This document shows, piece after piece, positions 16,229 to 24,587 of a stretch of 64,000 bases of DNA. Each line of letters opens with the position of its first letter. The first letter of the stretch is position 1. Below the pieces are notes generated by a model. It worked only from the letters and a program-made list of their open reading frames with translations, was not told where the DNA came from and ran no database searches. Both the position numbers and the translations under genes were made by a program. Source of the DNA: Rhizobium sp. CCGE 510 (GTDB lineage: Bacteria; Pseudomonadota; Alphaproteobacteria; Rhizobiales; Rhizobiaceae); NCBI RefSeq assembly GCF_000292525.1, contig NZ_AEYF01000012.1, forward strand, positions 1 to 64,000. Reading direction: 5' to 3'.

Positions 16229-17443
16229 ATGGAGCCTCAATATGTATCGACGCCCTTTGGGCGGCGATCGATGACGCTTGGCATGCTGGCAAGCCAGGAG
16301 AATGCCAGCAAGGTCGATCCGGACGCATCGGTCGACAAGTGGAAGATCTTTCGCGCGCTCTGCGAAGCAAAGGATATGGTCGGCGTATCGGACCGGGCGC
16401 TCGCTGTTCTCAACGCGCTGCTGACCTTTTATCCGAAGAACGAGATTGCCGAGGCCAACGGCTTCGTCGTCTTTCCGTCAAACGAGCAGTTGTCGCTGCG
16501 CACGCATGGCATGGCCGGCACGACGCTGCGGCGGAACCTGGCGATGCTGGTGGAGGCCGGCCTGATTACCCGGCGGGATAGCCCGAACGGCAAACGTTTT
16601 GCCCGTCGTAACGGCGAGGGCGGGCTTGGAGAGGCCTTCGGTTTCAGCCTGGCGCCGCTCCTGGTGCGCGCTGGCGAAATCGAGGCACAGGCGGCCCAGG
16701 TGTTGGCCGGCAAGCTCGAATGGAAGCGTCTGCGGGAGCGTCTGACACTTTGCCGGCGGGACATCGCCAAACTCATCGAGATCGCGCTGGAAGAGGAAAT
16801 TGCCGGCGAATGGATCGAGATGCAGAAGCATTTCAATCTTCTTTCGACAAGCCTGCCGCGGCGCCCATCGGCCGCCGAATTGGAAAGCCTGCTGACCGAC
16901 CTCGATGCGTTCCGCGAGATGATCATCAAGACTCTGGAATTGAAGACGAAATCACAAAAAACAGACGCCAATGATGGCCAGAACGGTCGGCACATACATA
17001 ATTCAAACCCACACCCCTCATCTGAACTTGAACCAAGCTTCGAACCGAAGCAGGACGCAAAGCCGGAGGAAGAACCGCAGCCGTGGCGGGAGCCGCCAAA
17101 ATCCTTCCCACTTGCCATGGTGCTGCAGGCCTGCCCGGAGATCGTCGCTTATGGGCCAGGCGGTGGGATCGGCAGTTGGCGGGATCTGATGGCCGCTGCC
17201 GTCATCGTCCGCTCGACGCTCGGCGTCAGCCCCAGCGCCTATCAGCTGGCCTGTGAGGTCATGGGACCGGAAAACGCCGCCACGGTGATCGCCTGCATCC
17301 TGGAAAGGGGCGGACATATCAACTCGGCCGGCGGCTATCTCAGAGACCTGACGCGGCGGGCGGAGCGCGGCGAATTCTCGCTCGGGCCGATGCTGATGGC
17401 GCTGATGCGGGCAAATGGTCCGGCAGCGAGGAAAACCGGATGA
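16229..17443 (+). CDS. repC: Replication initiator RepC
   Basis: A 404-residue protein with the typical RepC start (VSTPFGRRSMTLGML) and a winged-helix N-terminal half (SNEQLSLRTHGMAGTTLRRNLAMLVEAGLITRR, residues about 88-120 region) that binds the origin. A GTG at 16220 is also in frame; ATG 16229 was chosen for its position behind AAGGTGAGG. The centre (residues about 235-290, FELKTKSQKT...) is charged and encoded by AT-richer DNA, where repABC origins usually lie. It is essential for replication and controlled by the antisense RNA upstream. Confidence 0.95.
   Translation: MEPQYVSTPFGRRSMTLGMLASQENASKVDPDASVDKWKIFRALCEAKDMVGVSDRALAVLNALLTFYPKNEIAEANGFVVFPSNEQLSLRTHGMAGTTLRRNLAMLVEAGLITRRDSPNGKRFARRNGEGGLGEAFGFSLAPLLVRAGEIEAQAAQVLAGKLEWKRLRERLTLCRRDIAKLIEIALEEEIAGEWIEMQKHFNLLSTSLPRRPSAAELESLLTDLDAFREMIIKTLELKTKSQKTDANDGQNGRHIHNSNPHPSSELEPSFEPKQDAKPEEEPQPWREPPKSFPLAMVLQACPEIVAYGPGGGIGSWRDLMAAAVIVRSTLGVSPSAYQLACEVMGPENAATVIACILERGGHINSAGGYLRDLTRRAERGEFSLGPMLMALMRANGPAARKTG
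16930..17045. other. oriV: Candidate replication origin inside repC
   Basis: The most AT-rich part of repC. In studied repABC plasmids the origin lies in a large AT-rich stretch of the repC coding sequence. No iterons are visible. Assignment rests on analogy and base composition judged by eye. Confidence 0.4.
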
Positions 17444-17490
17444 ACGGGGCTGAAAACGTTTCGCGCCAGCTGCGACCGCCAAAGGATGTC

Positions 17491-17586
17491 GCGCAAAAGT
17501 GTGCAGCGGTTTTGCGGCAACGACATGCGCAAAAGCAAAGAGCTAAAGCGCGAGGAGCGAATCTGAAGGATCGCGATGCGCTTTAG
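17491..17586. repeat. Palindromic intergenic repeat downstream of repC
   Basis: GCGCAAAA (17491-17498) pairs with TTTTGCG (17510-17516), and CTAAAGCGC (17543-17551) pairs with GCGCTTTAG (17578-17586). The sequence resembles a dispersed palindromic repeat I know from rhizobial intergenic regions. It may end the repABC transcript. Nothing else is evident between 17444 and 17726. Confidence 0.5.
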
Positions 17587-17726
17587 AAGGGAATGCGGCC
17601 GGCCGCCCGGGCAAACTCGACCGCTTTCCTACTGGCTTTTGTTGAAAAGTGCCGTTAACCATGACATAGATGGCGGAAGGAAACATAGCTTTTGCTTCCA
17701 TTTGTGAAAAACCGTAAAGCTTAACA

Positions 17727-18860
17727 ATGCGCTACGATATCGACGGTGTAATGCTTCAAACCCTGCTTCCGTCCCTTGCTGCGGCCGAGGACACGGTGGC
17801 ACGCCTGGACGAGCGGGTGTTGCGCGCGCCGGTCGGTGAGGGCTTTGCCGAACGCAGCCATTTCTTCGATGCCGCCGGCGCGCTCTGGGTGGCCGGCGAA
17901 CTCGTGCATGTCGAGGATCTGGTTTTGCACGATGCGCATATGGATAGCCGGGCACCCAGCCACGAGCTGACGATCGCTCACTCGGTGCTGCGGGCCCGCC
18001 GGCGCATATGGACCGGCGAACCGGCCTGGGCGCTGGGAGCTGCGGGACTTGCGACGCTGACCGCGACGCTCGGGGAAGGGGAGGGGAAAGTGCCGGAGGT
18101 AAACAGCCTTGCCGTTCCGCTCGAGACGGAGGAAGAAGGCGGCGATGAGGACGAGCCGCTCGCCGCCGAGCTGGCCGAGATCGATGCTCTTCTTGCCCGC
18201 TCGCAGAAGCTGCTCGACATCCACACAGGCAAAGCGCCGGCAAGCGAGACGGCCGCCGCCGCACCGGCGAGGCGCAATGACGATCCTCTCGGCTTGCTGG
18301 GTGATGACGAGTGGGACGAGGAACAGCGGCTTGCGGAGTGGCGGAGCGTACAGCCATTGGCCGATAGCTTGCCGCCGGTTCTCGGCGCCATCATCCTTTT
18401 CGAAGCCTGGGAAAGGATAGAGCCATTGCGGCGTCAGCACTGGCTCGGCGGTCTTCTGGTCGCCAGCCATCTGCGCGCCCGCGGCAAGGTCACCTCACAT
18501 CTCTTCTCCTTTTACGGTGGGCTGAAGCTGGTGCGCCATGAACGGCGCCGGGCGCGCGACCGGGCCACGCGGCTGCAGGCCTTCCTGGAGGCGATGCATC
18601 TCGGTGCTGCGGCCGGGCTGAAGGAACTTGACCGGTTGTCGCTTGCCCGCACACAGATGGAGCTGCGCTTTCGCGGCCGCCGTTCGAACAGCAGCCTGCC
18701 GGATCTTGCCGACTTCATCCTGTCGCGGCCAATGGTCTCGGCGGCGATGGTTGCCCGCCATCTGCGCATCACGCCACGCGGCGCGCTGAACCTCGTCAAC
18801 GAGATCGGCATTCGCGAAATTACCGGCCGCGGCCGCTACCGCGCTTGGGGTATCATCTGA
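17727..18860 (+). CDS. RHE_PE00001-family protein (DUF1612 with C-terminal helix-turn-helix)
   Basis: A 377-residue protein. The N-terminal two thirds (about residues 60-250) correspond to the DUF1612 type, with an acidic low-complexity linker (ETEEEGGDEDE, about residues 132-142). The C-terminus (DLADFILSRPMVSAAMVARHLRITPRGALNLVNEIGIREITGRG-like region, 325-370) looks like a DNA-binding helix-turn-helix. Homologues are common on rhizobial plasmids and symbiotic islands, and the founding member is the first gene of R. etli p42e next to repC. The position here is the same. It could be a replicon-associated regulator; function is not known. The ribosome site is weak. Confidence 0.75.
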   Translation: MRYDIDGVMLQTLLPSLAAAEDTVARLDERVLRAPVGEGFAERSHFFDAAGALWVAGELVHVEDLVLHDAHMDSRAPSHELTIAHSVLRARRRIWTGEPAWALGAAGLATLTATLGEGEGKVPEVNSLAVPLETEEEGGDEDEPLAAELAEIDALLARSQKLLDIHTGKAPASETAAAAPARRNDDPLGLLGDDEWDEEQRLAEWRSVQPLADSLPPVLGAIILFEAWERIEPLRRQHWLGGLLVASHLRARGKVTSHLFSFYGGLKLVRHERRRARDRATRLQAFLEAMHLGAAAGLKELDRLSLARTQMELRFRGRRSNSSLPDLADFILSRPMVSAAMVARHLRITPRGALNLVNEIGIREITGRGRYRAWGII

Positions 18861-18870
18861 AAATAAGAAC

Positions 18871-18896
18871 GGCCGGAGTGACCCGGCCTTTTTTTT
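18871..18896 (+). terminator. Rho-independent terminator after the RHE_PE00001-family gene
   Basis: GGCCGG (18871-18876), 6-base loop, CCGGCC (18883-18888), then eight T. Lies 10 bases after the stop codon. Confidence 0.9.
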
Positions 18897-18900
18897 GAGT

Positions 18901-18946
18901 GAACACCCGGTCTGCCATCCTGTCACAGAGTGCAGACCGGGCGTTC
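18901..18946. terminator. Second large stem-loop in the convergent gap
   Basis: Two 15-base arms (18901-18915 and 18932-18946) pair with one mismatch. It lies between two convergent genes and may end the minus-strand transcript of the Bax-inhibitor gene, though no U-run follows on that strand. Confidence 0.5.
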
Positions 18947-18978
18947 TTGCGCTTCCTTTGCCCCCAGAAGCGCGATCC

Positions 18979-19689
18979 CTATTCCCGCTCGCCCGTGAAG
19001 TTGAGCAGAAGCTGGAAGATGTTGACGAAGTTCAGGTAGAGCGAGAGTGCGCCGAAGACGGCAAGCTTCTGGTTCGATTCCTGATCGAAGTTTTCCGAAT
19101 ATTGTTCCTTGATATTCTGCGTGTCGTAGGCGGTGAGGCCGACGAAGACGACGATACCGATCACCGAGATGGCGAACTGCAGCGCGCTCGACCCCAGGAA
19201 TATGTTGACGACGCTGGCGATGATAACGCCGAACAGGCCCATCATCAGGAACGAGCCCATGCGCGACAGGTCACGCTTGGTCGCATAGCCGTAAAGGCTG
19301 GTGGCGCCGAACATCGTGGCGGTGATGAAGAAGGTCCGCGCAATGCTCATCCCGGTGAACACCAGGAAGACGGAGGCGAGCGACAGGCCCATCACGGCGC
19401 AGAAGGCCCAGAAGGTGATCTGCGCGGTGCTGGCCGACATCGTTTGGATGCGGAACGAGAAGAAGAACACGAAAGCGAGCGGTCCCAGCATCACCACCCA
19501 CTTCAGCGGCGAGCCGAAGATCGGCACGTAAAGAGCCGGCGTCGAGCCGACGACGAAGGCGACGAGGCCGGTTATGACGAGGCCGAGAGACATGTAATTG
19601 TAGACGCGCAGCATATGCTGGCGCAGGCCTTCGTCGAAGACGGCCTGGGTGCCGGCCACGGCACCGTAGCGGGGATTGATCGGGTTCAT
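18979..19689 (-). CDS. Bax inhibitor-1 / YccA family membrane protein
   Basis: A 236-residue protein with about seven membrane spans from residue 28 to 230, including the strongly hydrophobic stretches VITGLVAFVVG, MLGPLAFVFFFSF and FAISVIGIVVFVGLTAYDTQNI; the AYDTQ motif carries the conserved aspartate of the family. Bacterial members are thought to be pH-sensitive calcium leak channels. ATG 19689 has GAGGAG 6 bases upstream and is the start of conserved sequence. It follows the anti-sigma gene by 20 bases on the same strand, so it is probably in the sigma/anti-sigma operon. Confidence 0.9.
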   Translation of the reverse strand: MNPINPRYGAVAGTQAVFDEGLRQHMLRVYNYMSLGLVITGLVAFVVGSTPALYVPIFGSPLKWVVMLGPLAFVFFFSFRIQTMSASTAQITFWAFCAVMGLSLASVFLVFTGMSIARTFFITATMFGATSLYGYATKRDLSRMGSFLMMGLFGVIIASVVNIFLGSSALQFAISVIGIVVFVGLTAYDTQNIKEQYSENFDQESNQKLAVFGALSLYLNFVNIFQLLLNFTGERE

Positions 19690-19709
19690 GCTGATCTCCT
19701 CGGTTTGAA

Positions 19710-20477
19710 CTAATAGAGCGAGCGGGCGAGCCGTTCGGCCGCCTGATCGAGATTGAGACCGCTTTCGTCGGCAATCAGCGCATAGGCGACCTCGCCGATC
19801 TGCCAATAGGCGGCTTCTGCTTTTTCCAGTGCGAGATGACTGACCGGCTTGACCTCGAAGGCGCCAGGACGGACGGCGAAAAGCGATAACCGTTTTCCAT
19901 CCGACTGCTCGATCGCCATCTCGACGCTGGGGCCGAATTCGGACGGGAAGATCTGCACGTCGGCGACCTTCCAGTCCTTCGGCAGTTCAGGCATCACGAT
20001 CGCGGTGGCGGCGCGAATATCGTCAGCGCTATAGGTTGCGGGCGTCTGCGCAGGCATCGATTGGCGCAGTGCCGCGGTCTGATAGGCGCGCACAGCATCC
20101 TCGACATAGGCGGGCGCGGGAACGGAGGCCGATACCTCGGTTGCCGAGAAAGCGCCGAAGGAATTGTGCGCCACCCAGCCGGCGGTCACCAGAATACCGA
20201 CAGCGGCAATGCGCTGCATGGAATGAACGATGCGGCCATAGGAAAGACCTCGTTCCAGCCGGCGGGCGGCATCGCGGGTCTCGGGGCGGCCGAAGGCACT
20301 TTCGCCGGCAAGCGCCAAGCGCAGCTCGCCCTTGACGCTGAGGTCGGCCATGACCTTGGCGGCAATCGCCGGGTGGTCGGAAAGATAGGATTCTACCTGG
20401 ATGCGGCGGGCGACATCGAGCTCGCCATCCACATAGGCGTCGAGATCGGCATCGAGGATCGGATCAATTGCTTTCAT
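19710..20477 (-). CDS. Anti-sigma factor, membrane-anchored
   Basis: A 255-residue protein with an N-terminal region of the anti-sigma type (DADLDAYVDGELDVARRIQVESYLSDHP, residues 8-35 region). One transmembrane segment (MQRIAAVGILVTAGWVAH, about 87-104) separates it from a periplasmic domain of about 150 residues. I see no HxxxCxxC zinc motif, so it is of the non-zinc group. It overlaps the sigma gene by 14 bases, the usual coupling for a sigma/anti-sigma pair. It should hold the sigma factor at the membrane until an envelope signal arrives. The signal is not known. Confidence 0.85.
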   Translation of the reverse strand: MKAIDPILDADLDAYVDGELDVARRIQVESYLSDHPAIAAKVMADLSVKGELRLALAGESAFGRPETRDAARRLERGLSYGRIVHSMQRIAAVGILVTAGWVAHNSFGAFSATEVSASVPAPAYVEDAVRAYQTAALRQSMPAQTPATYSADDIRAATAIVMPELPKDWKVADVQIFPSEFGPSVEMAIEQSDGKRLSLFAVRPGAFEVKPVSHLALEKAEAAYWQIGEVAYALIADESGLNLDQAAERLARSLY

Positions 20478-21003
20478 TGCCGTCCCCTCCGATGATTCTC
20501 AGATGCGAAACACGCGGCGTCTTCTCCTCGAATTCGCGCAGTTGCGCACGGGCGCGGGAGATGCGCGACATCAGCGTCCCCACCGGAATGCCGAGCGCAT
20601 TGGCGGCTTCCTGGTAGGACAAGTCCTCGATCGCAACGAGATGCAGGGCCTCGCGCTGCTCCTCCGGCAGGTTGAAGAAGGCGTTGCGGACCTGCTGCAG
20701 GCGTACGGCATGTTCCTGGCCGGCCGGCAGCGACTGCTCGGCTTCGACAGCCGCCTCGTCGTGGCGGCGCGTCAGCGACCGGTTCTGGCGCAGACGGTCG
20801 ATATGAGCATTGTGCAGGATGGAGAGCAGCCAGGTGCGCAGGTTGCCGCCGCTGCGGAAGCTTTTCTTCTTCTCCAGCGCCCGCACCAGCGCATCATGCA
20901 CCAGATCCTCCGCCTCGTCCGAATTGCGCACCAGCGAGCGTGCGTAGCGCCTGAGCGCGGCAAGCTGTCCGATGACGTCGAAGGGGCGTTCTTTGCGTTC
21001 CAT
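20464..21003 (-). CDS. ECF RNA polymerase sigma factor
   Basis: A 179-residue sigma-70 family protein with only regions 2 and 4. Region 2: EAEDLVHDALVRALEKK and LRTWLLSILHNAHIDRLRQ, residues about 30-77. Region 4: LPEEQREALHLVAIEDLSYQEAANALGIPVGTLMSRI, about 115-150. Such factors direct RNA polymerase to stress or envelope genes and are held by the cognate anti-sigma factor encoded next to them. The promoter-like sequence upstream suggests self-regulation. It is not the general-stress EcfG, which is encoded with NepR/PhyR in rhizobia; neither is near. Confidence 0.9.
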   Translation of the reverse strand: MERKERPFDVIGQLAALRRYARSLVRNSDEAEDLVHDALVRALEKKKSFRSGGNLRTWLLSILHNAHIDRLRQNRSLTRRHDEAAVEAEQSLPAGQEHAVRLQQVRNAFFNLPEEQREALHLVAIEDLSYQEAANALGIPVGTLMSRISRARAQLREFEEKTPRVSHLRIIGGDGNESN

Positions 21004-21012
21004 GATTGAGTA

Positions 21013-21038
21013 TACGTTAGCGTGACGAATTTTATTCC
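21013..21038 (-). promoter_or_regulatory. Candidate autoregulated ECF promoter of the sigma/anti-sigma operon
   Basis: On the minus strand GGAAT and CGTA are separated by 17 bases, close to the usual ECF form GGAAC-N16/17-CGTT, and lie 10-35 bases before the sigma gene start. Confidence 0.4.
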
Positions 21039-21190
21039 CGGCGGAGTCAAAAAATGATCAGGGCCGATGGCCGTTGCCGGATAATCGTCAAACTTTCCTT
21101 CTCCGGCGCACAGGCGTCTCAAATCCGCGATTGTTTATGACAATTACATGACAGATCATGATGCCACTGATTTGCAGGGGAAAATCAAGA

Positions 21191-21499
21191 ATGAAGGAAA
21201 AGAAGCGGGTCTACGAAGCTCTCGTAGACGGCGCCATGGAAGGGCTGTCGGATCAGGCGCTCTATGATTTCGTCAAGGCGCGTTGTCCAAACGCTACCAG
21301 CAAGAAGATCGTCCGGGCGTCGCTTCTCGCCCTGATCGATCCTCATCTCAGGGACCGCAATATTCTCGACGTGATCTATGCGCTTGCGATCAAGCATCGG
21401 TTGGATGACGGCGTGCTGGATGACGGCGAAGACGAGGAGCCCGACGAGCGGGCTCAATCCGCGCAGGCGGCCAACCAGAACATGCCGCAGCTTTACTGA
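21191..21499 (+). CDS. Small conserved hypothetical protein
   Basis: A 102-residue cytoplasmic protein, helical, with an acidic tail (DDGEDEEPDERAQ). No motif is recognised. The N-terminal part (EALVDGAMEGLSDQALYDFVKARCPNATSKKI region) looks like a compact helical domain. ATG 21191 was chosen over ATG 21158 because AGGGG precedes it and the earlier start has no ribosome site. It is divergent from the sigma factor gene. Base and codon use resemble the neighbours, so it is likely real. Function unknown. Confidence 0.65.
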   Translation: MKEKKRVYEALVDGAMEGLSDQALYDFVKARCPNATSKKIVRASLLALIDPHLRDRNILDVIYALAIKHRLDDGVLDDGEDEEPDERAQSAQAANQNMPQLY

Positions 21500-21526
21500 A
21501 GCGCTGCGCCTGCTTCTTCCGAAAGG

Positions 21527-21916
21527 TCAGCCGCCGTCCGAAAGCCCTTCGAGGATCGGACAGTCCGGCCGTTCATTGCCATGGCAGGCATGCACGAGCT
21601 GCTCCAGCGTGCGGCGCAGATCCGAGAGATCACGGATTTTGCGGTCGATCTCGGCAAGCTTGCTCTCAGCGATATCCTTGACGTCGGCACTCGCCCGGCT
21701 TTTGTCCTCGTAGAGCGCCAGCAATTGACGACATTCCTCGACGGAAAAGCCGAGACCGCGCGAGCGCTGCAGGAAGCGCAGCTTGTGAACGTCGGTCGCG
21801 GCATAGTCGCGGTAACCGTTTCCGCCCCTTTCGGGGCGGATGAGGCCGATATCCTCGTAGTAGCGGATAGTCTTCGAAGGCAGGCCTGATCGTTCCGATG
21901 CTTCGCCGATATTCAT
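21527..21916 (-). CDS. hmrR: MerR-family copper-responsive regulator (CueR/HmrR)
   Basis: A 129-residue MerR-type activator. The winged helix is at residues 1-70 (MNIGEASERSGLPSKTIRYYEDIGLI), the dimerising helix at 75-110, and the metal loop at the C-terminus has two cysteines in CHGNERPDC, spaced as in CueR for linear Cu(I). ATG 21916 is 6 bases from AGGAG, whereas an ATG at 21922 abuts it. It is directly downstream of the copper ATPase gene and probably cotranscribed. A CueR-type operator stands before that ATPase gene. R. leguminosarum uses the names hmrR and actP for this pair. Confidence 0.9.
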   Translation of the reverse strand: MNIGEASERSGLPSKTIRYYEDIGLIRPERGGNGYRDYAATDVHKLRFLQRSRGLGFSVEECRQLLALYEDKSRASADVKDIAESKLAEIDRKIRDLSDLRRTLEQLVHACHGNERPDCPILEGLSDGG

Positions 21917-21925
21917 CGTCATCTC

Positions 21926-24448
21926 CTATAATTTTGCAAAGCGCAGTCTCAGCGCATTTGCAATCACCGAGACGGACGAGAGGCTCATCGCCGCTGCCGC
22001 GATCATCGGCGACAGCAACAGCCCGAAGATCGGGTAGAGCACGCCGGCTGCGACCGGCACGCCGAGCGCATTATAGCCGAAGGCGAAGCCGAGATTCTGG
22101 CGGATATTACGCATCGTCGCCACCGCCAGCCGCCGCGCCCTGACGATGCCGGTGAGATCGCCCTTTACCAGGGTGATGCCGGCGCTTTCCATTGCAACGT
22201 CGGCGCCGGTGCCCATGGCGATGCCGACATCGGCGGCAGCAAGCGCCGGCGCGTCATTGACGCCGTCGCCGGCCATGGCGATGACCGCGCCTTTGGCGCG
22301 CAGTTCGTCGATCAGGGCGCTTTTGCCTTCCGGCAACATATCGGCGCGAACCTCGTCGATGCCGAGGCTTTTTGCCACCGCACGCGCCGTGCGCTCATTG
22401 TCGCCCGTCGCCATGATGATCTTCAGGCCGCTGTCATGCAGCGCCTTGATGGCGGCGGCCGTCGTCGGCTTGATCCGGTCGGCAACGGCGACGAGACCGG
22501 CAAGCACGCCGTCGAAGACGACGAACATCACCGTTTTGCCCTCGCCGCGCAGGACTTCGGTCTTCTCGGCAAGGGCAGAATGATCGATGCCGAGATCGGC
22601 GAGCATCGCTGCATTGCCGAGCGCGATCATCGTGCCGCCGGCAAGACCCTGAACGCCCTTGCCGGTCTTTGCCTCGAAACCTGTGACCTCGATGAAAGGG
22701 ACGCCGCGCTCTTCGGCGCCGGAAACGATCGCGTCGGCCAGCGGATGCTCGGAGCCGCGTTCCAGGCTCGCCGCCAGCGACAGCAGCCGGTTTTCGTCGA
22801 CGCTGCCGAAGGCGACGATGTCGGTAAGCTTCGGCTTTCCCTCAGTCAGTGTACCGGTCTTGTCGACGATCAGCGTATCGACCTTGGAAAAACGCTCCAG
22901 CGCTTCGGCGTCCTTGATCAGCACGCCTTCGCCTGCGCCGCGCCCCGTCGCGATCATGATCGACATCGGCGTCGCAAGACCGAGCGCGCAAGGGCAGGCG
23001 ATAATCAGAACAGCGACGGCGGCAAGCAGGCCATTGGCCAGGCTTGGCTCCGGCCCGATTGCTGCCCAGACGATAAAGGCAAGGATAGCCGCGGCAACGA
23101 CCGCCGGCACGAAGAAGGCCGACACCCGGTCGACAGCACCCTGGATCGGCGCGCGCGAGCGTTGCGCCTTGGCGACCATGTCGACGATGCGCGACAGGAC
23201 CATGTCGGCGCCGACTTTCTCGGCCGACATGACGAGAGAGCCGTTTTTGTTGATCGTGCCGCCGGTTAGCGCATCGCCTTTCGATTTCTCGATCGGCAAG
23301 GGTTCGCCTGATATCATCGATTCGTCGACGGTCGACTGGCCCTCCAGGACAGGCCCGTCCACCGGCACACGTTCGCCCGGGCGAACGCGCAGCCAGTCGC
23401 CGGTCTCGATCTCGTCAACCGGCACGTCGCTCTCGCCGCCATCGGCATCGATGCGCCGCGCCGTCTTCGGCGCAAGGTCGAGCAAAGCGCGGATCGCCGA
23501 GCCAGTGCGTTCGCGTGCTTTCAGTTCCAGCACCTGGCCGACGAAAACGAGGGCGACGATGACGGCGGCTGCCTCGAAATAGACGGGCACCGCTGCGCCA
23601 TGGCCGTGGAAACTCATCGGAAAGATGCCGGGTGCAAGCGTGGCGACGAGGCTGTAGAGATAGGCGGTGCCGACGCCGAGACCGATCAGCGTCCACATGT
23701 TCGGGCTGCGGTTGACGAGCGAGGCCCATGCGCGGCGGAAAAACGGCAGGGCCGCCCAAAGCACCACCGGCGTTGCCAGCATCAGTTCGATATAGGTCGC
23801 CTGCGGCTCGCCGATCGTTTCCCGGAGCGGCAGGCCGAGCATCGGACCCATGCCGAGGGCGAGCAGCGGCACGGCAAGGATGGCGCTCACCCAAAGCCGT
23901 CTGACGAAATCGACAAGTTCCGGATTCGGACCTTCGTCATCAGGCGGAACGCCTGCCGGCTCCAGCGCCATACCGCATTTCGGGCAGTCGCCGGGGCGGT
24001 CGCTGACCACCTCCGGATGCATCGGGCAGGTATAAAGCGTGCCTTTCGGCGCCGGCTTTGCCGGAGGGCGTTTGCCGTCGCGATAGGCTGAGGGATTGGC
24101 TTCGAACTTTGTCCGGCAGCCGGACGAGCAGAAATAAAATTTCTCGCCCTCGACTTTCAGAAAATGCTTCGCCGTCGACCGATCGACATTCATGCCACAG
24201 ACAGGGTCTTTCGCGGTCAGATAATCCTGCGGCGCAGCCGTAAACTTCGTCCGGCAGCCCTCCGAGCAGAAATGATAAAGGCGGCCCACATGATCGAACG
24301 AAGGCTTGCCGGCCTGCGGATCGACGGTCATGCCGCAGACGGGATCACGGATCACCATCTCGGCGGCCTTCTCTTGATGATCATGGCCGCAACAGTTGTG
24401 ACCGTCGCTATGGGCGTGGCCGTGATGGTGGTCGTGTTTGATATTCAT
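21926..24448 (-). CDS. actP: Copper-exporting P1B-type ATPase (ActP/CopA)
   Basis: An 840-residue P-type ATPase. The N-terminus has a His-rich segment (HDHHHGHAH), two tandem YHS-type metal-binding domains (DPVCGMTV near residue 37 and DPVCGMNV near 81, each with a CSEGC or CSSGC pair downstream), and a CPMHPE domain near 140. The core has the copper motif [10 protein letters not shown] in membrane helix 6, phosphorylation site [14 protein letters not shown], and hinge [10 protein letters not shown]. It pumps Cu(I) out of the cytoplasm. There is no classical CxxC HMA domain at the N-terminus. ATG 24448 fits AGGAG better than ATG 24454. Confidence 0.9.
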   Translation of the reverse strand: MNIKHDHHHGHAHSDGHNCCGHDHQEKAAEMVIRDPVCGMTVDPQAGKPSFDHVGRLYHFCSEGCRTKFTAAPQDYLTAKDPVCGMNVDRSTAKHFLKVEGEKFYFCSSGCRTKFEANPSAYRDGKRPPAKPAPKGTLYTCPMHPEVVSDRPGDCPKCGMALEPAGVPPDDEGPNPELVDFVRRLWVSAILAVPLLALGMGPMLGLPLRETIGEPQATYIELMLATPVVLWAALPFFRRAWASLVNRSPNMWTLIGLGVGTAYLYSLVATLAPGIFPMSFHGHGAAVPVYFEAAAVIVALVFVGQVLELKARERTGSAIRALLDLAPKTARRIDADGGESDVPVDEIETGDWLRVRPGERVPVDGPVLEGQSTVDESMISGEPLPIEKSKGDALTGGTINKNGSLVMSAEKVGADMVLSRIVDMVAKAQRSRAPIQGAVDRVSAFFVPAVVAAAILAFIVWAAIGPEPSLANGLLAAVAVLIIACPCALGLATPMSIMIATGRGAGEGVLIKDAEALERFSKVDTLIVDKTGTLTEGKPKLTDIVAFGSVDENRLLSLAASLERGSEHPLADAIVSGAEERGVPFIEVTGFEAKTGKGVQGLAGGTMIALGNAAMLADLGIDHSALAEKTEVLRGEGKTVMFVVFDGVLAGLVAVADRIKPTTAAAIKALHDSGLKIIMATGDNERTARAVAKSLGIDEVRADMLPEGKSALIDELRAKGAVIAMAGDGVNDAPALAAADVGIAMGTGADVAMESAGITLVKGDLTGIVRARRLAVATMRNIRQNLGFAFGYNALGVPVAAGVLYPIFGLLLSPMIAAAAMSLSSVSVIANALRLRFAKL

Positions 24449-24482
24449 ATCCATCTCCTATGCCGGAGGGCAGTTGGAGAGG

Positions 24483-24513
24483 CTTATCCACCTTCCAGCA
24501 ACTGGAAGGTCAA
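24483..24513 (-). promoter_or_regulatory. CueR/HmrR-type operator-promoter of actP
   Basis: On the minus strand -35 TTGACC and -10 GATAAG are 19 bp apart, the long spacing used by MerR-family activators. Between them is a perfect inverted repeat ACCTTCCAG-N3-CTGGAAGGT (24490-24510), which is the CueR consensus palindrome. Confidence 0.92.
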
Positions 24514-24587
24514 GGGCTAATTTTGGGGAGTCGATTTTTTAAGAGGCCGCTGCCGTCTTCTATTGCGCAAAAGGCATCACCCGATCC

